Positions 8,026 to 17,300 of a stretch of 64,000 nt of DNA are shown one piece after another. The stretch comes from an uncultured delta proteobacterium. GTDB taxonomy: Bacteria; Desulfobacterota; Syntrophia; Syntrophales; UBA8958. Position 1 is the stretch's first letter, and every line of letters starts with the position of its first letter. The stretch spans positions 1 through 64,000 of the forward strand of contig CAISJV010000066.1 in assembly GCA_903885795.1 (NCBI GenBank), read 5' to 3'. The translations under genes and the position numbers were made by a program. The notes below the pieces were generated by a model that was not told the DNA's origin, searched no databases, and worked only from the letters and a program-made list of their open reading frames with translations.

Positions 8026-10108
8026 CGGGGTCAGACCCCGTAAGCAACTGCAAGGGGGCATGGTTGGATGTGAAGATTCGAGGGACCCGATTAAGGATTG
8101 CAGCAATCGCTGGATGCTTCCTGAACTCCTCGGCGATAAAACGCCGTACCTCCCGCCGGTTCCACCCCCGGGGATGTTCAAAATCCGTATAGAGAGAAAG
8201 ATCTCCAGCGGAGAAGGGACGGGTCACAAGATCGGCAGCACCAAAAACGGGCATGTTAAAAATTGCCACATTAAGGAAATCTATCCAGCGACTGTTCTCC
8301 ACGACATATTCCCTGGTCCGACTAGCGGCAGACTGATCCTCGGGGGGAGTCCCAAATAGAAGGTACACGTAAGTACCGATACCTGCCTCCTTCAGATTCC
8401 TGAGTACTAAGGAGGCCGTCTGCAGGGATATTCCTTTCTCCAGAATATCAAGAACTCCCTGATCTCCCGATTCAAGGCCCAATTTCAACATCACACACCC
8501 GGCGGCATGCAAGCGGCGACAAAATGCCGGGTCTGCCATATCTTCCGTAATACGGACAAACCCATACCAGGGCACGCCTATCCGCTGTTCGGCAAGGGCA
8601 GGCAGTAAAACGGGACTGATAGCGTTATCGAGGAAATGGATCAGGACGGGTTTCGATTCATTCTTGAGACGCTCCAGATCGGCAAGGACTTTTTTCACCG
8701 GCAGAGGTCGATAGGGATTCTTTTCCTCCGTCTCCGGACAGAATCGGCAACGCCGCCAGTAGCAGCCTGTCGAGGCGCTATAGGGAATGATCGCCCCGGG
8801 GGAGAGGTACAGATCCCATGGAAAAGACCGGTAATCGGGACAGGGAACGGTAAACGTTGGATGACCGGAGGGGGGTGGCAAATCTGAGGTCCCCTTAAAA
8901 ATCGCAATTCCTGCCCCCTGGCGGTCGGCGGAGGGGCCTTGAGAGCTCTCCTGAAGCGTCGATTCGCTTCCCTGACCACGGCGGGCGGAAATTGAGTGGA
9001 AGGGGAGTGCTAATAAGGGGGGGCAAAGGGCCTTTCGTGAAAACCCCGAATCAAAATCAGACAAGTCCTTGTAATCGTCGCGGGAAGTGGTCTCCCGACT
9101 ATCTTTTGATACGAGGGAGATGAGATATTCTTCTCCCGGACCGGCGACAAGATCATCGACAAGACCGGTGAAGAGATCATTCCCTCCGGACCGATGCGAC
9201 AATACATCAACTCCGAAATCAGTCACCCCTACGGCCATATTACCCCTGCAGGTGCTCTGCCATTGTGGTTGTCGCAACCAAGAGGTGATCAGACCTCCAC
9301 CTAAAATGATCCTACCGTGGGGGAGCGTAGAACGGACGACACCGATCATGGCAAAGGCGCAAAGGGCCTGGCTGAGATAATTTACGGATATGCCGATTAT
9401 TTCCGGATTTTGCTCCTTCAGCAGAGACATGAGGTGCATGCGGAAATAGGGATAAAAGGGATTTTTCTCCGGCTGGGCGGCGGACTGGAGGAGATCGGCG
9501 GATTGGAGGGGCGATAATGCCGCATCCTCGTAATCGGCCAGACTCACCGTAACCTGCTGTGAATTATCCCGCCGGCGCAGGGATGACTTCCTCCCTTTCA
9601 AGGGAATGGGTGGTGTGGGGATGGGGTTGAAGACTTGATTTTCACCCTTGGCAACGGTTAACTGAGACGAGCCCCCGGCCAGAACACGGTTGATATCGGC
9701 AACGGCCCGCCGGTAACGATCAGCATGACCGTATAGAGGCCAGGAGCGAAGGGATTGGAGATGCCGCGGCAGACTACGGATGGCCCTTTTCGTCCATGTA
9801 CTCCCGGCCCTGTCCCTGCCTCCGACCTTGAGCGCCTCCGTTAAATCCGGGGAGATGGCCCTAATTTCCGACGAAATGCTGAAATCTGGTGAGACGATCC
9901 CGTTTTCTGAGGCAATTGGGTTATGTCCCCGGATTTCAGCCCCTGCCCTGACACGCGGAGAATTGAGAAGAAAGTGCAGCCCCTCGACATTGGCATCAAT
10001 CACAGTGCAGGGAATGCCGTGTTCCCGCAAGGCCCCTGCCAGGCGGGCAATTCCCGCCGGCGGCTCACAGGGCTTGGAAACGGGTGGATGGATTAGAAGC
10101 ACCTTCAT
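8015..10108 (-). CDS. B12-binding radical SAM protein with in-frame low-complexity inserts
   Basis: A 697-residue protein. The N-terminus (MKVLLIHPPVSKPCEPPAGIARLAGAL) is the cobalamin-binding domain typical of BchE-like radical SAM enzymes. The iron-sulphur cluster motif is STGCYWRRCRFC, that is CX4CX2C rather than the usual CX3CX2C. GLESGDQGVLDILEKGI and YVYLLFGTPPE are typical of the Elp3/B12 subclass. Two Pro/Ser-rich stretches interrupt it, at about residues 159-173 (FNPIPTPPIPLKGRKSS, encoded by a repeat) and about 364-408. The last residues are encoded by the hairpin at 8026-8040, and the 3' end overlaps the convergent gene by 11 bases. Start 10108 was chosen because the B12 domain begins there; its ribosome site is weak. 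The reaction is unknown. Confidence 0.8.
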   Translation of the reverse strand: MKVLLIHPPVSKPCEPPAGIARLAGALREHGIPCTVIDANVEGLHFLLNSPRVRAGAEIRGHNPIASENGIVSPDFSISSEIRAISPDLTEALKVGGRDRAGSTWTKRAIRSLPRHLQSLRSWPLYGHADRYRRAVADINRVLAGGSSQLTVAKGENQVFNPIPTPPIPLKGRKSSLRRRDNSQQVTVSLADYEDAALSPLQSADLLQSAAQPEKNPFYPYFRMHLMSLLKEQNPEIIGISVNYLSQALCAFAMIGVVRSTLPHGRIILGGGLITSWLRQPQWQSTCRGNMAVGVTDFGVDVLSHRSGGNDLFTGLVDDLVAGPGEEYLISLVSKDSRETTSRDDYKDLSDFDSGFSRKALCPPLLALPFHSISARRGQGSESTLQESSQGPSADRQGAGIAIFKGTSDLPPPSGHPTFTVPCPDYRSFPWDLYLSPGAIIPYSASTGCYWRRCRFCPETEEKNPYRPLPVKKVLADLERLKNESKPVLIHFLDNAISPVLLPALAEQRIGVPWYGFVRITEDMADPAFCRRLHAAGCVMLKLGLESGDQGVLDILEKGISLQTASLVLRNLKEAGIGTYVYLLFGTPPEDQSAASRTREYVVENSRWIDFLNVAIFNMPVFGAADLVTRPFSAGDLSLYTDFEHPRGWNRREVRRFIAEEFRKHPAIAAILNRVPRIFTSNHAPLQLLTGSDPVIF
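8026..8040. repeat. REP-like hairpin GGGGTCAGACCCC
   Basis: A perfect 5-bp stem (CGGGG / CCCCG) with loop TCAGA directly follows the TAA of the YihY fusion. It also encodes the last residues (GSDP) of the convergent radical SAM gene. Similar short palindromes are common dispersed repeats in Proteobacteria; that identification is from memory. It may act as a bidirectional terminator. Confidence 0.55.
9589..9630. repeat. G-rich hairpin repeat inserted in-frame in the radical SAM gene
   Basis: A short inverted repeat (CCCTTTCAAGGG) is followed by a G-tract series ending GGGGATGGGGTT. The minus-strand reading gives Pro-rich PIPTPPIPLKGR inside the B12/radical SAM protein. The same architecture (inverted repeat, then GGGTGGT and ATGGGGTT) recurs at 43999-44040 between lpxL and waaF. 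Confidence 0.65.
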
Positions 10109-10187
10109 TGACTGGCCAAACCCATGAACATTACCCCAAACTGCTTCCTCTTGCCTTCTCCCTGCCCTATGGACCTTTGCCTGTGGA

Positions 10188-12263
10188 CTATTGATCGAAG
10201 AAAATTCTTGCATCCACCAGGGAGACGCCCTTCCCGGACGGATGGACAATAACCGGATTCAAATCCAGCTCGGCGATTTCCGGGGCCGCTGCCAACAGGG
10301 CGGATACCTTGCCGATCACCTCCACCAGGGTCTCAACGTCTGCGGCCTGCCTACCCCGGACGCCTTGGAGGAGCGGATAGGCCTTCAGCTCCCCGACCAT
10401 GTCCCAGGCTTCTGCCTTTGTTACCGGGGCCAGGCGGATGGCCGTATCCTTGAATACTTCAATGAAAATCCCTCCCAGGCCGACCATAACGACAGGACCG
10501 AATACGGGATCCTGTCGACCTCCGACAAAACACTCCACTCCGGGGGCAGCCATTTCCTGGATGAGAAAGGCGTCGGCAATATTGCCAAAGGTTTGTTGCA
10601 TCTCCGCCAGTACTTTCCGGAGGGAGAGCCGGGTTTTAATATTCAGGCGCACCCCGCCCACATCGGTCTTGTGGGAGGCCTGGCGGGATATCAGCTTCAC
10701 CGCTACAGGAAAACGAGGGAAGATGGCATCCGCCTCCTCAGGGTTTCGGACCGTCCATCCTTTTACGGTTGTCAGACTGGCGCTCCGGCAAATGTCAAGG
10801 GCCTCGTCTGTAAGGGGAATCCGTTGCTCCTGACGGCAGAGCTGCTTGAGGGAATCAATTAGCCGCTTATCCGGCAGCGCCGCCGGCAATAATCCCCGCT
10901 TGTCCCGCCGTGTCTTCCTTTCGTAATACATCGCGGAAATGTCCAGGGCCGCTGCTGCCTCCATCGGCGATGTAAAGATAGGATAAGGCTGGCTCCTGGC
11001 GACATCGAGGAGTTCCGCGGGATCGGAGAGCATGGCCACGGCAACAGGTTTCCCGTACTCCTTGACCAGTTTCTCCACCCCGGCCAGGAAGGTCCGGGAC
11101 ATTTCCGCCTCGTAGGTGGAGGCGTATAAATGGTTGAACAAAACGCCGTCGATATTGTCGAGCTTCAGAGTTTCCTCAAGAATGCGAATAAAGATCGTGT
11201 AATCAAAAATCTCTCCTAAATCCAGAGGGTTCTGATGGGCGATAACACGGGTCAGATAGAGGGTCTTGAGCTTTTCAAGAAAGGCGGGCGGGAAAGGGAC
11301 CATATCGAAGCCGAATTTATCGCAGGCGTCGGCGGAAAGGACGGCGTGGCCTCCGGACCGGGAAAGGACGGCGACGCGTCGCCCCTTCATGAGGGGCAGG
11401 CGGATGATCTTGACCGCGTTTAGGAACTCCCGCTCCTCCTCGGCGCGAATGACGGCGGCCTGACGGAAGAGGCCGTCCACGACATCATCGCCCGTGGAGA
11501 GGGCAGTGGTATGGGATTGGGCGATCTTCGCGCTTGCCTCGCTTCGGTTTGATTTCTGGACAATGACAGGTTTGTCCGCCTGGACGGCGAGATCATAGAA
11601 CGCCCGGCCCCGCTTGAAGCCTTCAAGATACATGGTCACGACGTCTGTTTCATCATCCTTGAGGAAATAATCGAGAAAATCGACCTCATCGAGCTGGAGT
11701 TTGTTGCCGATACTTACAAATTTGCCCGGAATGATGGCGTTCTCGGGAAGGGCGTGGAGATAGGTGCCCCCGACCCCGCCGCTCTGAGCAATCATGGCTA
11801 CCCGGCCTCCGGAAGGGGGATTCTTGAAAAAGGCGAAGGGCATCATCATCTTGATGTCAAAATTGACCGTCCCCACGCAGTTGGGACCGACAAACTTGAT
11901 CCCGTATTTAGCGGCAACGTCGAGGACTTCCTCTTCCAGGGAATGATCGCCGTGGGAATATTCGCTGAAGCCACTGGATTCGATAACGACACGGCGTATC
12001 CCTTTCCGGCCGCAGGCGTCCATCAGGGCGGGAATGGTTTTGGCGGGCGTCAGGAAAATCGCCACCTCCGGGACTTCGGGAAGGCTCGCAATATCCGTGT
12101 AAATGGGGATCCCTGCCACCTCCCCTGCCTGGGAACCAACGCCGTAGAGACTCCCTTGGTAACCGCACTGTTTGTTGTTGAGGAGAATGATCTGTCCGAG
12201 GTTCATCTTCGTGGCCGAGGCCCCGACCACAACCATGCTTTTCGGGAAAAAAAATGTTTTCAT
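10188..12263 (-). CDS. ADP-forming acyl-CoA (acetate-CoA) ligase
   Basis: A 691-residue single-chain NDP-forming acyl-CoA synthetase, interconverting acyl-CoA + ADP + Pi and acid + CoA + ATP. Domain order: CoA-binding Rossmann fold (about 1-130, VVVGASA), two succinyl-CoA-ligase-like domains (about 150-460, with the phosphorylated His251 in AQSHTTAL), then an ATP-grasp domain (about 480-691, PVAVKLISRQASHKTDVGGV). It lacks the C-terminal GNAT domain of Pat/PatZ-type relatives; notably a GNAT is fused to the divergent neighbour instead. In an anaerobe this would conserve energy from acyl-CoA as ATP. Substrate (acetyl, propionyl, aryl) cannot be read. The radical SAM gene follows on the same strand after 79 bases. 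Confidence 0.92.
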   Translation of the reverse strand: MKTFFFPKSMVVVGASATKMNLGQIILLNNKQCGYQGSLYGVGSQAGEVAGIPIYTDIASLPEVPEVAIFLTPAKTIPALMDACGRKGIRRVVIESSGFSEYSHGDHSLEEEVLDVAAKYGIKFVGPNCVGTVNFDIKMMMPFAFFKNPPSGGRVAMIAQSGGVGGTYLHALPENAIIPGKFVSIGNKLQLDEVDFLDYFLKDDETDVVTMYLEGFKRGRAFYDLAVQADKPVIVQKSNRSEASAKIAQSHTTALSTGDDVVDGLFRQAAVIRAEEEREFLNAVKIIRLPLMKGRRVAVLSRSGGHAVLSADACDKFGFDMVPFPPAFLEKLKTLYLTRVIAHQNPLDLGEIFDYTIFIRILEETLKLDNIDGVLFNHLYASTYEAEMSRTFLAGVEKLVKEYGKPVAVAMLSDPAELLDVARSQPYPIFTSPMEAAAALDISAMYYERKTRRDKRGLLPAALPDKRLIDSLKQLCRQEQRIPLTDEALDICRSASLTTVKGWTVRNPEEADAIFPRFPVAVKLISRQASHKTDVGGVRLNIKTRLSLRKVLAEMQQTFGNIADAFLIQEMAAPGVECFVGGRQDPVFGPVVMVGLGGIFIEVFKDTAIRLAPVTKAEAWDMVGELKAYPLLQGVRGRQAADVETLVEVIGKVSALLAAAPEIAELDLNPVIVHPSGKGVSLVDARIFFDQ

Positions 12264-12316
12264 CCTTATACCACCATATATCTTAAATTATCATGCATAA
12301 TGATCAGTCCGGACTT

Positions 12317-12345
12317 CCTATAAATAAATCGCCCCTCCCTGTCAA
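12317..12345 (-). promoter_or_regulatory. sigma70-type promoter for the ADP-forming acyl-CoA ligase
   Basis: On the minus strand, TTGACA (12345-12340) and TATAGG (12322-12317) are separated by exactly 17 bases, about 54 bases before the ligase ATG. Confidence 0.6.
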
Positions 12346-12375
12346 TCTCTCCTTTCTCTCTTCCCTCCTTTCACC

Positions 12376-12403
12376 TTGACATCATTATGATTACCTGTAG
12401 AAT
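12376..12403 (+). promoter_or_regulatory. sigma70-type promoter for the CoA-transferase gene
   Basis: TTGACA (12376-12381) and TAGAAT (12398-12403) with 16-base spacing lie about 100 bases before the preferred ATG at 12505. It is divergent from the ligase promoter, so the two metabolic genes may share a control region. Confidence 0.6.
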
Positions 12404-12504
12404 TAACCTGTCGCTATATGGGACCATGAATGGCAAATCGGATTATGAACATTAATCTTCGATTTCCTGTTCAAACCCGGAATAAAGGGAGAAGGAGAAA
12501 AGCA

Positions 12505-14379
12505 ATGCCCCTGGAAAAATGGAAAGAGCAATACCCGGAAAAATTCGCCTCCGAAGGGGAAATTTTCAGCCATATCCATCGAGGCGATACGATCTTTATC
12601 GGTTCGGCCTGCGCCGAACCGCAGCATCTGGTGCAGGGCCTGATCCGTTATGTCAAATCCCATCCCAAGGCCTTTTTCGACGCCGAGGTACTCCATATCC
12701 GCTCCCTTGGCGTCGCCCCCTACGCCACAGAAAAGTTCAAACACAACTTCCGGCACAATTCCTTCTTCATCGGCGATAGCACCCGGGAAGCCGTCAATAA
12801 AGGCGTGGCCGATTACACACCCGTCTTTCTCTCCGAGACGCCGGAACTATTCCGCAGCGGCCTAGCAAGGGTGGACATCGCCCTCATCCAGACTTCCCTC
12901 CCTGACGATCACGGGTACCTGAGCCTCGGGATCAGCGTCGATATCGTCAAGGCTGCGGTCCAAAAGGCCTCAATCGTCGTAGCCCAGATGAACAAATTTA
13001 TGCCCAGGGTCCACGGCGACGCCTTTATCCACATGCGGGACATTGATTTTCTTGTCCACAATGACGAACACCTCCTGGAATACAGCAATGATGCGGATTC
13101 GGAAATAGCGCTCAACATCGGCAAATACGTCGCCCGTCTCATTGAAGACGGCGACACGATCCAGGTCGGCTACGGGCGCATCCCGAACGCTGTCCTGGCA
13201 AACCTGAAGGAAAGAAAACATCTGGGCGTCCACACGGAACTGATCAGCGACGGGATTATCGAACTGATGAAGTCAGGGGTCATTGATAATACAAAAAAGA
13301 CTGTCAATCCGGGGAAAACGGTGACGACTTTCTGCATGGGGAACAAGGCTACCTATGATTATCTCCATGACAACCCGGCCATCGAATTCCGGACTATCGA
13401 CTATACCAACAATCCCCTGGTCATCGCCCAGCATGATCACATGACGGCAATCAACAGCGCCCTGGAGATCGACCTTACGGGCCAGGCAACGGCGGAGTCC
13501 ATAGGCCGAATCTTTCACAGCGGCGTCGGGGGACAGGCGGATTTCATGCGCGGGGCCGTCTTCGCCAAGGGTGGCAAGTCCATTCTCACCATTCAATCCA
13601 CGGCGGCCTGCGACGTCGTCTCCCGGATCGTCCCCATGCTCAGGGAAGGTTCCGGCGTTACCCTGACCCGGGGGGATCTTCACTATGTGGTTACGGAATT
13701 CGGCATCGCTTACCTCCACGGAAAGAGCATCCGGGAACGGGCAATGGAACTCATCGGCATCGCCCATCCCAAATTCCGGCCCTGGCTCATTGACGAGGCC
13801 AAAAAGTTAGGGCTGATCTACAAGGATCAGGCATTTATCCCCGGCGTCCGTGGTGAGTATCCTGAACACCTTGAGAGTTACCGGACAACCAGAAAAGGTT
13901 ACAATATCCTCTTTAGGCCCATCAAAATCAGCGATGAACCGCTGTTGAAGGACTTCATCTACTCCCTTTCGGATCAGAGTCTTTACCGCCGGTTCATGTC
14001 GGTCCGAAAGGATGTCCCCCATGAGGTGCTGCAAAAGCTTGTCGTTATTGATTACACCGTCGAAATGGCCATTCTCGCCATCCTGCCCCAGGGCGAAAAT
14101 GAAGAGATCGTCGGTGTTGGCAGATACTATACCGATGAAGCGACGCATGCGGCAGAAGTTGCCTTTGCCGTAAAGGATACACATCAACAACTGGGGATCG
14201 GAACGGAACTTCTCGCCTATCTGACGTATCTGGCTAAAAGACAGGGTCTTCTCGGCTTTACGGCAGAGGTCCTCTCGGATAATCAGCCGATGATGCACAC
14301 CTTTGAAAAGGGCGGCTTCGACCTGGAAAAAAAGAAAGTCGCCGGTCTCTGGGAACTGAAGATGACCTTCCGGGAGTAA
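12505..14379 (+). CDS. acetyl-CoA hydrolase/CoA-transferase fused to a GNAT acetyltransferase
   Basis: A 624-residue bifunctional protein. Residues about 1-440 are a family I CoA-transferase of the Ach1/4-hydroxybutyrate CoA-transferase type (VTEFGIAYLHGKSIRERAMELIGIAHP is characteristic), moving CoA between acyl groups. Residues about 460-624 are a GNAT domain with the acetyl-CoA loop HQQLGIGTELL, similar to the GNAT of protein acetyltransferases Pat/PatZ. ATG 12505 is chosen because GGGAGAAGGAG precedes it and family similarity begins at MPLEKWKEQ; an upstream ATG at 12430 would add 25 unconserved residues. Divergent from the ADP-forming ligase and only 3 bases from the following caspase gene. 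Possibly the GNAT acetylates the transferase or ligase; that is inference. Confidence 0.9.
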   Translation: MPLEKWKEQYPEKFASEGEIFSHIHRGDTIFIGSACAEPQHLVQGLIRYVKSHPKAFFDAEVLHIRSLGVAPYATEKFKHNFRHNSFFIGDSTREAVNKGVADYTPVFLSETPELFRSGLARVDIALIQTSLPDDHGYLSLGISVDIVKAAVQKASIVVAQMNKFMPRVHGDAFIHMRDIDFLVHNDEHLLEYSNDADSEIALNIGKYVARLIEDGDTIQVGYGRIPNAVLANLKERKHLGVHTELISDGIIELMKSGVIDNTKKTVNPGKTVTTFCMGNKATYDYLHDNPAIEFRTIDYTNNPLVIAQHDHMTAINSALEIDLTGQATAESIGRIFHSGVGGQADFMRGAVFAKGGKSILTIQSTAACDVVSRIVPMLREGSGVTLTRGDLHYVVTEFGIAYLHGKSIRERAMELIGIAHPKFRPWLIDEAKKLGLIYKDQAFIPGVRGEYPEHLESYRTTRKGYNILFRPIKISDEPLLKDFIYSLSDQSLYRRFMSVRKDVPHEVLQKLVVIDYTVEMAILAILPQGENEEIVGVGRYYTDEATHAAEVAFAVKDTHQQLGIGTELLAYLTYLAKRQGLLGFTAEVLSDNQPMMHTFEKGGFDLEKKKVAGLWELKMTFRE

Positions 14380-14382
14380 ATA

Positions 14383-17300
14383 ATGAGAAAAACAGTCACG
14401 GGAAAAACAATTATTGTATGGATCATCCTGTTGCTCCTTGGCCTTCCCGCCGCCACAACGGCCCAGGAAAAGGCCTGGCTGGGAGCCCAGGTGCAGAGTT
14501 TGACGCCGTCGGCCTCCATAGACAACGCAAGACGGTCGAGACCGGGAGGAGAGTCGGGTCTCATGGTGACAGGTGTGGATCAGGGAAGCCCTGCCCAATT
14601 GATGGGATTGAGAAAGGGAGATGTGATTCTCACGGCAAATATGCGCAAGCTCGCCAGTCCTGTTGATCTTAATAATGTCGTCGCCACCCTGCAACCCGGA
14701 GAAGAGATAGATTTCTCGGTGCTCCGGGCCGGACAACAATACACTTTCTTCGGAAGATTGATGGCGGCGCCGCAGCCGCCTTCACCAACCACGTCAAGGG
14801 TTCCGAAGACGAGCATTTCCGACGATACGGAAATTTTTGTTCAGATGGGGCATACCTCCCGCGTTGTTTCTGTTGCCTTTTCCCACGATGGGCAGTTTAT
14901 TCTTGGCGGCGATTCCGGCCCCTCGGCCATGCTCTGGGATACATCAACGGGCAAGGAAATAAGATCGTATAAAGACTTTGATGGCTATATCACTAAGGTA
15001 GCCTTTTCACCGGACGGACGATTTGTCCTGGCGGGCGGTTACGGAGGCATGAGCCTGAAAGTATGGGACTTTATCACCGGCAAGGGCATCTGGTCCGTCA
15101 AGGGACACGCCAACATGGGGATCGCCTGCATGACTTTTTCTCAAGACGGCAGATACGTCCTGTCGGGAAACGCTGATAATACGATGAGGCTCCGTGACGC
15201 CACAAGCGGGAAGGAAATCAAGACCTTCACGCTTAGAGACGGCGCGGAGGCCGCGATGGCCGTCGCCTTATCTCCGGATACAAAACATGCCCTGTCAGTC
15301 GGCAAAGACGGCATTCTGCGGCTTTGGGACATTGCCTCCGGCCATGAGATCAAGTCCTTCCATGGTCGGCCGGGGTCGGTCCGGGCTGTTGCTTTTTCTC
15401 CCGACGGCAGGCATGTCTCCTCCGGAACCGGCAAAACCCTCATCAAGACATGGGAGATTGCCAGCGGGCGGGAAACGCGGTCTTTTTCCATGGAGACGGA
15501 CGACGACGTCTCCGGTGTATCCTTTTCTCCGGACGGCAAATACGTCCTTTCCGTCGGCACGGACCGGGTCTTCAGATTATGGGATCTCCGGTTTGGAAAG
15601 GAAATCAGGACCTTTTCGGGACATTCCATCCTGATTTATGACACCGCCTTCTCCAGCGACAGTAGATATATCGCCTCCGGCAGCGAGGACAAAACCATCA
15701 AGCTCTGGGATACCGCCACGGGCAGAGAGATAAGAACGTTTTCCGGTAACGCCTCCTGGATCTACTCGACCAAATTTTCCCCCGATGGCCGGCAGGCCGT
15801 CTCCGCCAGCGGAGATATAACGGTCAAACAATGGGATATGGCTGCGGGCAGAGAGATTGCGGCCTTTCCCATCCACAAAAGCAGGGTTAGATGGGCCGAT
15901 TTTTTACCTGATGGACGGCGCGTCCTATCCATCTCCGCCGGCATGAGGGACAACTTCCGGCTCTGGGACACCACGACCGGGAAAGTTGAATTAACACTGA
16001 CAGGACACGCGAGCTTTGTCAATGCCGCCGCTATTTCGCCGCACGGGAAGTATGCCATCTCCGGCGGCCAGGATAAGCTCTTGAAACTTTGGGATCTTTC
16101 TTCCGGCTTGGAGCTGAAAACCTTCCACGGTCATACCAGCGAAGTGAACTCCCTATCCTTCTCTCCCGACGCAAAATTTGTTCTGTCGGCAGACAACAGT
16201 GTCTTACGATTATGGGAACTCTCCACCGGACGGGAGATAAGAACCTTTTCGGGACACAGGGGAAAGATTTTCTCGGCTGCCTTTTCTCCGGATGGTAAAT
16301 ATGCCGTCTCCGGAAGCGTGGATAAGACAATAAAGCTCTGGAACATTGCCACAGGTCAGGAGATAAAAACTTTTTCCGTTCATGGGGGAAGCGTCACCAG
16401 TGTCGCCTTTTCCCATGATGGCAGGTTTATCTCGTCGGGAAGCGGTGATAATTCAGTGAGATGCATAGAAACTGCAACGGGCAGGGAAATCTCGACCTTC
16501 ACCGGCCATAGCACCTGGGTCAATTCAGTGTCCTTTTCACCGGATGATAAATATCTGTTATCCAGCAGTTTCGACGGCACCACGAGACTCTGGGATCGCG
16601 CTACCGGCAAGGAAATGGCCCGATTCATCGGCTTCAACGATGGCGAATGGATCGTCATCACCCCGGAAGGCTACTACAATTCCTCCCCCAACGGCCACAA
16701 GCATCTGAGCATCCGCATGGGGAACAGTATTTACGGCATTGATCAGTTCTATGACGTCTTCTATCGCCCCGACATCGTCGCCACCAGATTGAAAGGCGAA
16801 GACATCAGCGGACTGGTTACCCTGACCATCAATGAGGCGATCAAGAATCCACCACCTGTCGCTCAATTTACCTCGGCGCCATCTGACGCCGCCATGCAAC
16901 CGCTGGTTAAGGTCTGCTATCGGGCGGAAAGCACCGGCGGCGGCATCGGAGAGATCCGGTTGTTTCATAACGGAAAGCTTATCCAGTCCGACGGCTTTTA
17001 TCGAGGCACTCTCAACACCGCAGGAAAGGTTCAACTGGCGGCAGTGAACAGCAAGGCCATCTACGAGGAAATGCGGAGCATCACCATAAAGGGCAAAGCC
17101 GAATCCGGTGCGCTCCTGAGCCGCGCCAAGGGAGAGATCTACGAGGATTGCCGGGAGGTCGAGGCCGTTCCCGGTGAAAACGAAGTGAGCGTCATGGCAT
17201 TCAACAGCAACAACACCGTTCAGGGTCAGATGAAAACGATCAGTTTCCATTCCCGGCTTCAACCCCGGGAGCCTCACCTATATGTATTATCCGTCGGTAT

